Numbered from the stretch's first letter, positions 16,760 through 26,609 are shown. The stretch is DNA of 64,000 nucleotides from Paenibacillus tengchongensis (GCF_008973665.1 NZ_WACP01000012.1:1-64000), one strand, 5' to 3'. Notes: a model not told the origin generated them from the letters alone. Translations and numbers: made by a program.

Positions 16760-17554
16760 TCAGCCCATGCCGAAAAATTTCTTAAACTTCTGGAATGCAC
16801 CCGTCTTGCGGTCAAGCTGCATCAGCGGCACGGCATCGCCCAGGATGCGGCGGGCGATATTGCGGTAAGCGATCGCAGCCGAGGAGTCGGGGTTCATCAC
16901 CGTCGGCTCGCCGTTGTTCGCTGCTTTGATAACAAGCTCATCGTCGGGAACAATGCCGATCAGATCAATGTTAAGCACCTGCAAAATATCTTCAATATCA
17001 AGCATGTCGCCGGCCTTCACGAGCCCGGGGCGGATACGGTTGACTACCAGCTTCGGCGATTCGACATGCGACTGTTCCAGGAGTCCGATAATCCGGTCCG
17101 CATCGCGCACCGCCGCATGCTCCGGCGTAGTGACGACAATCGCCTTGTCCGCACCGGCGATAGCGTTGCGGAAGCCGTGCTCGATGCCGGCCGGGCAGTC
17201 GATCAGAATATATTCGAATTCCTTCTTCAGCTCCAGCACAATATCCTTGACCTGCTCCGGGGTTACCGAGGTCTTGTCCTTGGTCTGGGCCGCCGGCAGC
17301 ATGTACAGCTCATCGAAGCGCTTGTCCTTGACCAGCGCCTGGTTCAGGCGGCAGCGGCCCTCAGCGACATCCACCAGATCATAAATGATACGGTTCTCCA
17401 GCCCCATCACGACATCCAGATTACGCAGTCCGATGTCGGTATCGACCAGACATACTTTTTTGCCCTGCAGGGCAAGCGCGGTGCCAATATTGGCCGTTGT
17501 AGTCGTCTTGCCGACTCCGCCTTTGCCTGAGGTTACGACAATCGCTTCTCCCAT
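16760..17554 (-). CDS. minD: Septum site-determining protein MinD
   Basis: 264 residues. Deviant Walker A KGGVGKTTTT starts at residue 11. Switch regions DTDIGLRNLD and DCPAGIEHG are intact. The amphipathic C-terminal membrane targeting helix FQKFKKFFGMG is present. MinD recruits MinC to the membrane to block FtsZ rings away from midcell. It follows minC by 5 bp. The operon ends with a strong terminator. Confidence 0.98.
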   Translation of the reverse strand: MGEAIVVTSGKGGVGKTTTTANIGTALALQGKKVCLVDTDIGLRNLDVVMGLENRIIYDLVDVAEGRCRLNQALVKDKRFDELYMLPAAQTKDKTSVTPEQVKDIVLELKKEFEYILIDCPAGIEHGFRNAIAGADKAIVVTTPEHAAVRDADRIIGLLEQSHVESPKLVVNRIRPGLVKAGDMLDIEDILQVLNIDLIGIVPDDELVIKAANNGEPTVMNPDSSAAIAYRNIARRILGDAVPLMQLDRKTGAFQKFKKFFGMG

Positions 17555-17559
17555 GGAGG

Positions 17560-18219
17560 CTACACCCCTTTAAACACATTTAAACCTTGACGCATCTTCA
17601 CTATATTATGGATTTTGTCGATTTGCATGGCGCCTTCCGTCAGATAGGCGAATTCCATGCTGCTCTCCCGCTTCTCCCATTCGTCGGGCGGCCGGCTGAT
17701 AACATCGGCGATCCGCAGCTGGGTCGGAGCCAGCAGGGAAGCGGCAATAATCGCCTCCTGATTGCCTCCTGTGCCGGCATGGGCCATCCCTCTGAGCGCA
17801 CCGAGAATATAAATATCCCCTGAGCAGGTGATCGTTCCACCGGGATTGACATCGCCCATAAACAGCAGATTCCCTTCATGATGCAGCACTTGGCCCGAGC
17901 GGACCATTCCGCCCAGCAGCGCAAACGGTGATTTATCCTCCGGCTCCGGCTCCTCCAGCGCTTCAAGCGAACGGATCAGGAGGTTCCCCTGGCCCTTGAG
18001 AATATCGAGTACAGCGTCCTTCTGTTCTTCGGTTACCGTGCGGCTGCCCAGTTTAACATCCACATGCACAATGGGGCCGGTCAATATATTCTGGTGGCTG
18101 TGCTCCAGCTTATAGCGCAGCTCGCCTAGCAGCTCTTCAAAAGCGCACTTATCGTCCAGCAGGAATACCAGGCCGTCCTTGATGCCCTTAATCCTTACAT
18201 GATTGGATTTCACTGTCAT
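17560..18219 (-). CDS. minC: Septum site-determining protein MinC
   Basis: 219 residues. It has an N-terminal FtsZ-inhibitory domain (1-100, FLLDDKCAFEELLGELRYKL) and a C-terminal beta-helical domain binding MinD. The latter has GNLLFMGDVNPGGTI and GDIYILGALRGMAHAG. Directly upstream of minD with 5 bp spacing. Start at 18219 with a G-rich ribosome site. Confidence 0.96.
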   Translation of the reverse strand: MTVKSNHVRIKGIKDGLVFLLDDKCAFEELLGELRYKLEHSHQNILTGPIVHVDVKLGSRTVTEEQKDAVLDILKGQGNLLIRSLEALEEPEPEDKSPFALLGGMVRSGQVLHHEGNLLFMGDVNPGGTITCSGDIYILGALRGMAHAGTGGNQEAIIAASLLAPTQLRIADVISRPPDEWEKRESSMEFAYLTEGAMQIDKIHNIVKMRQGLNVFKGV

Positions 18220-18301
18220 TTGCCTGTCCCCCCATTCTCTTTCTTTCGTGTTCGCGGCAGAAAAATCCTTCTTTCGCGCGAAAGAAATCCCTCAGGGGAG
18301 C

Positions 18302-18832
18302 TTATGCGTTCTCTTCTTTGCGCGTCTCCTTCTTCAAGAGCTCCAACTGACGCCGAACCGGAATGTACAGGATGAGTCCAATGGCGAAATGGAACAGCAT
18401 GGTTGGAAGCATATGGTTAAGCAGCGCCCAGTTATAGGGTACCTGTGTCAGGTTGAATACACTGTAAATGGCAAACAGGATGCTGTCCTGCAGCAGGCTT
18501 CCGAGCAGCACCACCGACATCATCAGCGGCAGCGGGGCACGCGGAAGCTGAAAGATCAGGCCGATCAAATAAGCGGACAGGCCCATCGCGAACGAATGGG
18601 CCCCGAGGATCCGGCCGTAAAAAATGATGTCATGCAGCATGCCGAAGGCAAGCCCCAATACCAGCGCGGTATGCCGGTGATGATAGACGGTGACAAATAA
18701 GAGAACTATAAAGACGAGGTTAGGAATAATCCGCATTTGCCAGCTGTCCGGCATAAGCCAGGGAAGGATCGTCCCTTGGAGAATAAATAAAAGAAATAGT
18801 ACCAGCACCAGAACCGATCTGCGCATCCTCAC
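18302..18832 (-). CDS. mreD: Rod shape-determining protein MreD
   Basis: About 176 residues, five to six membrane helices and a short Lys/Glu-rich tail, typical MreD. It is the membrane partner in the MreBCD elongation complex. The GTG at 18832 shares a base with the mreC stop. An alternative ATG at 18826 has its GAGG motif too close, so GTG is preferred, but the choice is not certain. Next is minC, 82 bp downstream. Confidence 0.92.
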   Translation of the reverse strand: MRMRRSVLVLVLFLLFILQGTILPWLMPDSWQMRIIPNLVFIVLLFVTVYHHRHTALVLGLAFGMLHDIIFYGRILGAHSFAMGLSAYLIGLIFQLPRAPLPLMMSVVLLGSLLQDSILFAIYSVFNLTQVPYNWALLNHMLPTMLFHFAIGLILYIPVRRQLELLKKETRKEENA

Positions 18833-19701
18833 TACTCTACACGCTCCTCGGTAAAGACAACGAACAGTTCCTTCCAGTCTTGAAAATCTGCCAAAGGATC
18901 AATCGTGGCCGTAGAGGTGTACCCGTAATCTCCCACCTTGACATCCACGACTTTCCCGATGGTCAGCCCGCGCGGATACATGCCGCCGATTCCGGACGAG
19001 ATCACGGTGTCGCCTACGGCGATGGGATCGCCAACCGGAATCTTGTTCATCTGCAGCATTCCGGTCTGTGCATCGTAGCTCTCAATCATTCCGAAACTGT
19101 TGTCTTCCTTGTCTTGAACCGTAGCCGCAATGGCCGGCTGCGAGTTAGGGTCCTTCACATCCATCATCGTCATCAGCTTGACGGTGGACGTGAAATTGCT
19201 GACCTGGCTGATGACACCGACCAGGCCTTCGGTCGAGATGACGGACATGTTCGGCTTAATCCCATCCTTAGACCCCAGATCTAAGACAATAGAATTGTTG
19301 CTCGGCTCCGTCGTCAGGCTGATGACCTGGGCGATATGCAGCTCGAAGTCATATAAGTTTTTCTGGGCTTCCCGGAAATTGAGATCTTTTTGTAGGCTCT
19401 CATTCTGGCTTTTAATAAAATTGTATTGCGCCTTCTCTCGGGTATATTGGGCGACCATGAGTTTAAGCCGTTCGTTCTCCTCGGCCAGATCATGCAGATT
19501 GGCGATATCTTGGAACAAGCCCGCTACATATCCAGCGGGCTTGTAGAACAGGCTTTGCACAAAGCCGGTGGTGTCGCGGAGAAAGTTCTCCGGCCAGGTC
19601 AAGGACTTTCTTGACCCCAGACTGAACCCCATCAGCACGATAAACATCACCAGCGTAATCAGCAGTATAAACAGACGCTTATTGTTAAACAGCTTAAACA
19701 A
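18832..19701 (-). CDS. mreC: Rod shape-determining protein MreC
   Basis: 289 residues. One N-terminal membrane helix (about 10-27), a coiled coil (about 70-110), then the beta-rich extracytoplasmic MreC domain with GSKDGIKPNMSVISTEGLVG. It scaffolds peptidoglycan elongation enzymes. TTG start at 19701 with AAAGGGTG seven bases upstream. Sits between mreB and mreD as in B. subtilis. Confidence 0.96.
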   Translation of the reverse strand: MFKLFNNKRLFILLITLVMFIVLMGFSLGSRKSLTWPENFLRDTTGFVQSLFYKPAGYVAGLFQDIANLHDLAEENERLKLMVAQYTREKAQYNFIKSQNESLQKDLNFREAQKNLYDFELHIAQVISLTTEPSNNSIVLDLGSKDGIKPNMSVISTEGLVGVISQVSNFTSTVKLMTMMDVKDPNSQPAIAATVQDKEDNSFGMIESYDAQTGMLQMNKIPVGDPIAVGDTVISSGIGGMYPRGLTIGKVVDVKVGDYGYTSTATIDPLADFQDWKELFVVFTEERVE

Positions 19702-19772
19702 GTTTCAACACCCTTTACCAAGACGTATTTCTCCCATATCGGGGTTGACGTTCGCCGGGCCTCACACATCCT

Positions 19773-20807
19773 CTATCTCTTGGAACGGCTGCCGGAGCTG
19801 CTGCGGCTCTTGAACAGATCGAGCGTTTCCAGCGCTTTGCCCGTTCCGATAACGACGCAATCCAGCGGATTCTCGGCCACAATGACCGGCATTCCCGTCT
19901 CACGGGCCAGCAGCTTATCGAGGTTGCGCATCAGTGCGCCGCCTCCGGTCAGCACGATTCCGCGGTCCATAATATCAGCCGCCAGCTCCGGCGGGCATTT
20001 CTCAAGCGTGACCTTGACGGCGTCGACAATAGCACTGACTGTATCGCCAAGAGCGTCGCAGATTTCATCCGAAGTAATCGTCAGCGTCTTCGGCAGACCT
20101 GTAACGAGGTCGCGGCCGCGGATTTCCATCGTTTCAGCCTTCTCAAGAGGCAGGGCGGAGCCGATGTCCATCTTGAGCTGCTCGGCGGTACGCTCGCCGA
20201 TCATCAGGTTATACTGGCGCTTGATGTACTGGATGATCGCTTCATCCGCTTCATCGCCAGCCACCCGGACCGAACGGCTGGTCACGATTCCGCCGAGGGA
20301 AATAACCGCAACCTCGGTGGTACCGCCGCCGATGTCGACGACCATGCTGCCCGTCGGTTCCCATACCGGGAGATCGGCGCCGATCGCGGCAGCGAATGGC
20401 TCCTCAATGATATACGGCTCACGGGCTCCAGCCTGTCTTGTCGCATCTTCCACGGCGCGCTGCTCCACGGCCGTAATGCCGGAAGGCACGCAGACAATGA
20501 CATTCGGATGGCGCTGGAACAAGCCGCGCTGTTTCTGGGCCTGACGGATGAAATATTTGATCATCGTCGCCGTGGTATCGAAATCGGCGATTACGCCATC
20601 CTTCATTGGACGGATTGCACGGATATTTCCCGGCGTGCGGCCGATCATTTTTTTGGCGGATTCGCCTACGGCTTCAATGGCTTTCGTATCGGTATTAATC
20701 GCCACGACGGATGGCTCTCTCACTACAATCCCTTTGCCCCGGACGTAAACCAGCGTATTCGCCGTTCCCAGGTCTATGCCTAAATCTTTCGTAAAACCAC
20801 CCAACAT
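19773..20807 (-). CDS. mreB: Rod shape-determining protein MreB
   Basis: 344 residues. Actin-fold signatures are DLGTANTLVYVRGKGIV (phosphate 1), VVDIGGGTTEVAVISLGGIV (phosphate 2) and ILTGGGALMRNLDKLL (adenosine). It polymerises under the membrane and guides cell-wall elongation. The C-terminus SRSSSGSRSKR is longer and more basic than usual. AAGGAG lies ahead of the ATG at 20807. Confidence 0.98.
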   Translation of the reverse strand: MLGGFTKDLGIDLGTANTLVYVRGKGIVVREPSVVAINTDTKAIEAVGESAKKMIGRTPGNIRAIRPMKDGVIADFDTTATMIKYFIRQAQKQRGLFQRHPNVIVCVPSGITAVEQRAVEDATRQAGAREPYIIEEPFAAAIGADLPVWEPTGSMVVDIGGGTTEVAVISLGGIVTSRSVRVAGDEADEAIIQYIKRQYNLMIGERTAEQLKMDIGSALPLEKAETMEIRGRDLVTGLPKTLTITSDEICDALGDTVSAIVDAVKVTLEKCPPELAADIMDRGIVLTGGGALMRNLDKLLARETGMPVIVAENPLDCVVIGTGKALETLDLFKSRSSSGSRSKR

Positions 20808-20846
20808 GTTTCTATTCTCCTTTTCCTAGTAAATCTCGAAATAAGT

Positions 20847-21536
20847 TTACATGTAGCCTTTTTCCTTCAGACTGACAAATGTACTGTCACCGATAATCAG
20901 ATGATCCAGCACATCAATTCCGACAATCTCGCCGGCCTGAATGAGCCGTGAAGTGATTGCGATATCCTCCGGGCTGGGTGTAGGGTCCCCGCTCGGATGA
21001 TTATGTGCGCATATGATAGCTGCGCTGCTGCATTTCATCGCCGCCCGGAACACCTCTCGCGGATGCACGATTGAGGCGTTAAGACTGCCGATGGACAATG
21101 TCTCCTGCGCAATTACATGATTTTTTGTATTGAGGAACAAGCAGATAAAATGCTCCTTCTGCAAGTAACGCAGCTGCTCGGTGACAATCTCCGCGGCGTC
21201 ATGGGGACTGCGGATAATGACCGGCAGCGTTAGCCGGGAATTCGCCATGCGTCTTCCAAGCTCAATGCCTGCTTTCAGTTGCACCGCCTTGGCGGGGCCG
21301 ATGCCCTTAATATTCGTCAGTTCTTCAATGGTGAGATCGGCAAGGCCGCGGATGCCGCCCGCCTCGCCTAATAACCGCTGAGCCACAACAATTGCCGACT
21401 CCCGGCGGGTGCCGGTCCGCAGCAGTATAGCCAACAGCTCCGCTTGACTTAAAGCTTCCGCCCCATAATGCATCATGCGCTCTCGTGGTCGTTCTTCATG
21501 GGGGAGGTCCCGCAGCATCATCGTTTGCGATTCCAT
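20847..21536 (-). CDS. radC: RadC family JAB-domain protein
   Basis: 229 residues. N-terminal helix-hairpin-helix (TNIKGIGPAKAVQLKAGIELGRRM) and C-terminal JAB/MPN domain with the HNHPSGDPTPSPED zinc motif. Despite the name, a DNA-repair role is not established. Position upstream of mreB and downstream of maf is the B. subtilis order. Confidence 0.95.
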   Translation of the reverse strand: MESQTMMLRDLPHEERPRERMMHYGAEALSQAELLAILLRTGTRRESAIVVAQRLLGEAGGIRGLADLTIEELTNIKGIGPAKAVQLKAGIELGRRMANSRLTLPVIIRSPHDAAEIVTEQLRYLQKEHFICLFLNTKNHVIAQETLSIGSLNASIVHPREVFRAAMKCSSAAIICAHNHPSGDPTPSPEDIAITSRLIQAGEIVGIDVLDHLIIGDSTFVSLKEKGYM

Positions 21537-21554
21537 CCCTGATCCCTCTCTCCT

Positions 21555-22166
21555 CTACATGCCTTGCCGTTTCAGTACATGAATGCCGAATTCGGATAAC
21601 ATGCCGCTGAGCAGCGACAGCGGCAATCCGACCACGTTATAGTAACAGCCGTCAATCCGGTCCACCAGCGTTGCGCCCAACCCCTGAATGCCATAAGAAC
21701 CGGCTTTGTCCGCTGGTTCTCCGGTTGCTATGTAGGCAGAGATTTCACTGTCGCTTAACGAGCGCATGGTTACCGAGGTGATGCGGTGATCCACGGCGAC
21801 CTTACCGTCCGGCAGTCCGATACAGGCTACCCCGGTATACACCTGGTGGGTCCGGCCCTGCAGGAGGGCAAGCGTTGCTCTGCTGTCAGCTTCATCCGCC
21901 GGCTTGCCCAGCACCCTGCCGTCCAGGACGACAATGGTATCACTGCCGACGATTACGGCATCTTCGCCCGCAGCAGCGGGCAGTACCGCTTCCGCTTTGC
22001 GCAGAGCGAGTGTGCGTACGATCATCTCCGGGGTATACCCCTCCGGCGTGCTTTCATCGGCATCGCTGGACAACACCCGGAATGGAACATCAAGAATGGC
22101 CAGCAGCTCCCGTCTGCGGGGGGAACCCGAGGCCAGGATGATGGGCCGTGAGTATTCAGTCTCCAA
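21555..22166 (-). CDS. maf: Maf nucleoside triphosphate pyrophosphatase
   Basis: 203 residues. Opens IILASGSPRRRELL and carries VGSDTIVVLDGRVLGKP with the catalytic Asp. Maf enzymes hydrolyse dTTP/UTP or modified nucleotides and in B. subtilis influence septation. TTG start at 22166 with GAAGGGA upstream; no better ATG is available. 18 bp before radC. Confidence 0.94.
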   Translation of the reverse strand: METEYSRPIILASGSPRRRELLAILDVPFRVLSSDADESTPEGYTPEMIVRTLALRKAEAVLPAAAGEDAVIVGSDTIVVLDGRVLGKPADEADSRATLALLQGRTHQVYTGVACIGLPDGKVAVDHRITSVTMRSLSDSEISAYIATGEPADKAGSYGIQGLGATLVDRIDGCYYNVVGLPLSLLSGMLSEFGIHVLKRQGM

Positions 22167-22200
22167 TTAAATAACGTCCCTTCTTGAACAAGCGCGGGGA

Positions 22201-22446
22201 TTACAGCCGGCGGTACAGCCAGGCAGCGGCGATGATGCCGGCGAGGCTAAGCAAACACAATTTCAATTGAATGGTAATGTCGTAGGTAATGATGTCCAAA
22301 TCGGCCTGCGGCGACCACTGGATCATGGTTGAAGCCGTAAGAAAAGACAACGCTTCGACAGGCGCAAGGAGTTTGGCGATCCACGCTCCGGCCAGCCAGC
22401 CCAGAATAAGAAATAACAGCAGTGTTCCTACATTTTTCTTCTTCAT
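22201..22446 (-). CDS. Small membrane protein, DUF4321-like
   Basis: 81 residues, two hydrophobic helices at about 7-24 and 60-78 with a short external loop. The pattern and its position beside maf fit the DUF4321 family of Bacillota. Function unknown. ATG at 22446, preceded by GAGGGAAG. 34 bp before maf, probably co-transcribed. Confidence 0.7.
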   Translation of the reverse strand: MKKKNVGTLLLFLILGWLAGAWIAKLLAPVEALSFLTASTMIQWSPQADLDIITYDITIQLKLCLLSLAGIIAAAWLYRRL

Positions 22447-22605
22447 CAAGGTCTTCCCTCGCCATTTTTTGACACCCTAATTATTATACGGTGAAACGTT
22501 GCCCAATACAAACGCTAAATCCCGTTCGGAAATGATTACCACGGGAGCAGCTCCGGGCAAGCGCTTTACTCGTCCGACCGGAAACCGGCAATGCTCCAGC
22601 CGCAG

Positions 22606-22640
22606 CAAAAAGCCCCTGCCCGGATGTCCGGACAAGGACT
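22606..22640 (-). terminator. Intrinsic terminator after the SPOR-domain gene
   Basis: Minus-strand stem AGTCC(TT)GTCCGG / CCGGGC(A)GGGGCT around an ACAT loop, then five T. Ten bases past the stop of the SPOR gene. Confidence 0.75.
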
Positions 22641-22650
22641 ATATATGGCT

Positions 22651-23832
22651 TCAGGATAGAGCGGAGATCAGCTGCCGCTGTCCGCCCAGGAAGCTCATCA
22701 TCGATTCCTGCACTTCCCAGAGCAGGGCCTGGGCTGCATTCTTGTCGTATTCGCTCAAGGCGGCAACTCCCTGGTTCACCGCTTTCTCCAGTGCGGCGCA
22801 CAAGCCTTGCTCCTGCGGGCCAAGCCCCGCGGCCAGCGCCTTGACGGCTTCGCTCCAGCGCATATGCAGATCGCCGACGGAGGACAGGTCGGCTGGCGTG
22901 CCCGCTGCACCCAGCAGGCCGGCCGATACGCCGCTCAACTCGCTCAGCAGCTCTCCGCTCGCGGCGAAATACTCACTCACCGTCTCCGCCTCTCCGGCAA
23001 AAGCCGCCTGCTGCACGGAGGGCAGCGCCACTTCCCTTACATACAATTCGATTCCCTGATTCTTTAGTCCGCTGCTCAGCAGCTTGGCCTCCTCCCGGTC
23101 CGGGGACAGCCCCGCATAAACGCGATTTCCGCCCTCTGGATCGGTTCCGGCGGCCAGTCCGGCCGCGGCCAGCTCCTGCATCGCCTGCTCAGCGCCCTGC
23201 GCCGTGCTGAATACGCCGTATTGCAGCAGATAATAGCTCTGTGCCGGCACATCCACCCGGATCCGGTCCGCCCCCGACTCTTCCGTACCTGCAGGGAGAA
23301 GGTTCGTCCCCGCCGTACCAGACTGCTCGGCATTGGCAGTGCTGCTTCTCTCGACCGCAGGATCTGCCGCCCGGATACTTCCGTCTGTGCCGCCGCCGAA
23401 GAAGGAGAGCGCCGCATACCCCAGCAGCAGGCCTGTCCCTAAGGCGCCGGCAACGGATAACGCAAACTTCCACCAGTAGGGCGGACGCCGGGAATGATAG
23501 GCTCCGCTGTACATCCCCGGTGCCCGGGCAATTCCCCCGCCGCCGGCCGAATCTTCGCCCCAGTCGCCCATGTATTCCCGGTCCTCAAATTCCCCGGCCT
23601 CGTAGGAATGCATCCTGTCCTGCCAAAATTCACTATCCTCCGGCGTACCATAAGCTCTTCCGGAAGTTCCGTCCAACACCTGCAGCCTGTCCTCATCAAC
23701 AATGCGCTGCGGCGCCGGATTGGCGCCGTTCACCGCACGTTCCGGCCCGCCGAAAGGCGACCCCGCCGGCTCAGGTGCCGGCACCGCCTGATCCGGTTCG
23801 AACCGGAATGTCATTCTCCCGCTCTTGCTCAA
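22651..23832 (-). CDS. SpoIIB-like SPOR-domain membrane protein
   Basis: 393 residues. A charged cytosolic N-terminus (1-117) precedes one membrane helix (about 122-145). After a linker comes a SPOR-like region (about 195-270: YYLLQYGVFSTAQGAEQAMQEL...VYAGLSPDREEAKLL), then a helical C-terminal domain. SPOR domains bind denuded septal peptidoglycan. The place between maf and folC matches spoIIB of B. subtilis, which acts in engulfment, but sequence support is limited to architecture. TTG start at 23832 with GAGGTGG seven bases upstream. Confidence 0.75.
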   Translation of the reverse strand: MSKSGRMTFRFEPDQAVPAPEPAGSPFGGPERAVNGANPAPQRIVDEDRLQVLDGTSGRAYGTPEDSEFWQDRMHSYEAGEFEDREYMGDWGEDSAGGGGIARAPGMYSGAYHSRRPPYWWKFALSVAGALGTGLLLGYAALSFFGGGTDGSIRAADPAVERSSTANAEQSGTAGTNLLPAGTEESGADRIRVDVPAQSYYLLQYGVFSTAQGAEQAMQELAAAGLAAGTDPEGGNRVYAGLSPDREEAKLLSSGLKNQGIELYVREVALPSVQQAAFAGEAETVSEYFAASGELLSELSGVSAGLLGAAGTPADLSSVGDLHMRWSEAVKALAAGLGPQEQGLCAALEKAVNQGVAALSEYDKNAAQALLWEVQESMMSFLGGQRQLISALS

Positions 23833-23921
23833 GGAATGTCCACCTCACTGTCATCTTCTCTTGTTAAGAGAGTATATGATAGACAAGAGGACAATATGTC
23901 ACAGCAGCAGGATTCATGGCG

Positions 23922-25097
23922 CTATATCAAGCTCAATACTTTGGTTCTGATCTGGTCCGCCTCATAGTGGTTCAGCAGGGTCCGGTAAGCCTGATCGGCA
24001 ATGATTGACCCCAGTTCAGGCATCTCAAGGAGCTTCACGACATGCTCGGCAATCTCCCCGGTGGTGCCCGCCAGCAGAATATTCCGGCCCGGCTCGCAGT
24101 GCAGCGCCTCGGAGCCTTTGCGGCTCGTGATGACCGGGGTCCTGAGCGCCCAGGCCTCCAGAATCTCCGACTGTCCGGCTATTCCCTCCCGCAACAAGGC
24201 GATCACCGCCCTCGCCCTGCGTATGTAATGGTCCGCCTCCCGTTTGGACCCGAATACCGCCACCGAGGAATCGTCCTTGACCAATGCCGCCACCTCCGGA
24301 TGCATCCCGTCGCCAAGAAGATAGCAGCGGCAAGCCGGCACCTTCTCCTTGATTGCCGGATAGATTTTGCGGAAAAACACCAGTGCGGCGTTCTTGCCTT
24401 CAACAGAGCGCATATTCCAGTTCAGGACGATAGACTCCTCTTTGACGACGGCCTCGCCGCAGTCATATTCCTCCAAATCGATATATGCCGGAACGGCGTG
24501 AACCTTGCCTGCATCCGCAAACGACAGCGACTTTAGATACAGTGCATCCCATTCGGATGACGTAAGCAGCAGGCTGGCCTTGTTCACCAGCTTGCGGGCT
24601 TCCCGCCGGTTCAGCGCAGCCTGCAGCGCCTGGTAATGCTTTGTAATTCCCCGGGGGCCGACGCTTCTGCCGGCGGAGGCTTCATTCTTCAGCCGGTATG
24701 CATCGGTAACAATGGCCGCATCCGGCAAGAGCGCCGACACCATATCCAGACACTTCCATAACAGCGTATGTGTAATAAACACCCGTTTATAATTGTGTAT
24801 ACGGCCAAGGCCGGCGATTTCCGCACGCAGGTTCTTGTCCGTATCCGCGGCAGAGGCGTTCCCCCGCAGCTTGTTCAGGGGGGCAAACAGCGGGTTGCGG
24901 CGGCTGCGGGCCTGACCCAGCGGATGCAGCATCAGCGATGGCCGCGTCTTGAACGGCAGCTCCCGGGGGGCCTGCGAGTATTCCAGCAGATCGATATCAT
25001 ATTTCTCCAGCAATATATCGAGAAAACGCTCTGTCCTCTTGTCTCCCTCAGGGTCCTCGGTATTGTGGGCGGACAAAAACAGCAATCTCTCTCTCAT
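23922..25097 (-). CDS. Glycosyltransferase paralogue with altered donor motif
   Basis: 391 residues, GT-B fold, GT4-like. It aligns end to end with its upstream neighbour (25287-26462): RERLLFLSAHN vs KEKMLFISAEN, ILEAWALRTPVITSRKGSEAL vs ILEAWALKTPVVSTSKGAEGL, and the same YxTLLxxYE ending. Where the neighbour has GSGTRLKILEA, this copy has GIAGQSEILEA, replacing the conserved Arg/Lys that contact donor phosphate. It may be specialised or inactive. Start at 25097 with GAGGAG nine bases upstream. Substrate unknown. Confidence 0.8.
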   Translation of the reverse strand: MRERLLFLSAHNTEDPEGDKRTERFLDILLEKYDIDLLEYSQAPRELPFKTRPSLMLHPLGQARSRRNPLFAPLNKLRGNASAADTDKNLRAEIAGLGRIHNYKRVFITHTLLWKCLDMVSALLPDAAIVTDAYRLKNEASAGRSVGPRGITKHYQALQAALNRREARKLVNKASLLLTSSEWDALYLKSLSFADAGKVHAVPAYIDLEEYDCGEAVVKEESIVLNWNMRSVEGKNAALVFFRKIYPAIKEKVPACRCYLLGDGMHPEVAALVKDDSSVAVFGSKREADHYIRRARAVIALLREGIAGQSEILEAWALRTPVITSRKGSEALHCEPGRNILLAGTTGEIAEHVVKLLEMPELGSIIADQAYRTLLNHYEADQIRTKVLSLI

Positions 25098-25286
25098 GGC
25101 TACTGACTCCTCAATTTCATAAATAAGTTCACAAACAGCATATTCAAGCAGGCCGAACGGGCCTGAAGACCATCCCTCATCTTGCGGAATGAAGCTGCAG
25201 ATATAGATCAATAGTAGCGCATCTATGAAAATATAACTGTCGATTTATGGGGAAAATGATTTTTTATTTTGGAATTTTGCTGAAAT

Positions 25287-26462
25287 TCAGACCAGACTCA
25301 GCAGCTTGCCGCTGACGCTTTCCGACTCGTAATTGGCCAGAAGCGTCTGATACGCCTGCTCCGCCAGCCGTTCGCACTCAACAGGGTGCTCAAGAAGCTG
25401 CACGACAACCCGCGCAAATTCCTCCGGCGCGTCAGCAATCATCAGGTTGAAGGAATGCTCGTACTTGAGGCCCTCCGCCCCTTTGGAGGTGGAGACTACC
25501 GGGGTCTTGAGCGCCCAGGCTTCGAGGATTTTCAGTCTCGTCCCGCTGCCCTCCAAGAGAGGCGCAATCACCACCCGGGCTTTGCGGATATACTCAGCAA
25601 CACTGTCGACATACCCGGTAATTACAACCGAAGAATCCTGCTCCGTCAGCGCGGACACATCCGGATGCACATCCCTGCCGACAATGTACCATTTGACGTC
25701 CGGTATCCGGGCCTTGATCAGGGGATAGATTTCACGGTAGAAATAAAGTGCGGCGTTCACATTGGGAAAATAGTTCATATTGCCCGGCAGAATGATCCAT
25801 TTTTCTTTGGAGGGCACGGTTCTGGAGAAGTAGTCGCTGATGCGGATGAAATTGGGAATCACATGGACTTTATGGGCATGGGCTTGCGATAAGGCCTCAA
25901 ACGACTGCCGGTCCTGCTCAGAGGTTGTCAGCAGCAGGCTGGTCTTCTTCAGCAGCCCGAGTTCATCCCTGCGTGTCCACAGCACATTCAGGGAATAAAA
26001 CAACTTGGACAGGCCGTTCTTCTTGTGTGCCAGCTGAGCCGACAGGCCGCTTTCAAAATTGTGGGCATCCGTGACGATCACGGCGTCCGGCAGCTGCCCG
26101 CGCACGATATTCACGCAGCTGCCTAGCAGGCTATGCGAGATCAGCACCTGATTATAGCCATTCTCTGCACAGAGCCGCTCAATACTAGCACGCATATCCA
26201 GATCGACATGACTCATGTATGAGCAGTTCCGCCAGGTGTATAAGGAACGGAGCATCGCCTTGCGGTAAGTGACCGAGCGCTCCACTTCATGCAGGGTCAG
26301 CCCCGGGAGAGAGGATTCCGCCGGTTCCTTGCCGCGGTATGTCAGCAGGTCAACGTCATACTTGCCCAGCAGAATGCCCAGGATATTGCCTGTGCGCAAC
26401 TTGCCCCCGCTGTCCTGCGGAAACGGATTCTCCGCAGAGATGAACAGCATCTTTTCTTTCAT
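25287..26462 (-). CDS. Glycosyltransferase family 4 protein
   Basis: 391 residues. GT-B fold with an N-terminal acceptor domain and a C-terminal donor domain containing ILPGNMNYFPNVNAALYF, the VGRDVHPDV turn and LLEGSGTRLKILEAWALKTPVV, the E...E donor-binding motif. Shows no membrane helix. Likely adds a sugar to a surface or spore glycan; donor and acceptor are unknown. Start at 26462 chosen by alignment with its paralogue; a GTG at 26474 is possible. Followed by the paralogue after 189 bp. Confidence 0.85.
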   Translation of the reverse strand: MKEKMLFISAENPFPQDSGGKLRTGNILGILLGKYDVDLLTYRGKEPAESSLPGLTLHEVERSVTYRKAMLRSLYTWRNCSYMSHVDLDMRASIERLCAENGYNQVLISHSLLGSCVNIVRGQLPDAVIVTDAHNFESGLSAQLAHKKNGLSKLFYSLNVLWTRRDELGLLKKTSLLLTTSEQDRQSFEALSQAHAHKVHVIPNFIRISDYFSRTVPSKEKWIILPGNMNYFPNVNAALYFYREIYPLIKARIPDVKWYIVGRDVHPDVSALTEQDSSVVITGYVDSVAEYIRKARVVIAPLLEGSGTRLKILEAWALKTPVVSTSKGAEGLKYEHSFNLMIADAPEEFARVVVQLLEHPVECERLAEQAYQTLLANYESESVSGKLLSLV

Positions 26463-26609
26463 GGTTACACTCACTCCATTCCCCGTATTTATCTCTTAGA
26501 TTCCACATATATTACCCCAAAATAAGCAATAGTGTCTCCGATTTTCCACCAATTTCAAAATTTTGTTTTTTAATTGAATCCATTTGGCTTTCACGCTTCT
26601 GCGTACAAA

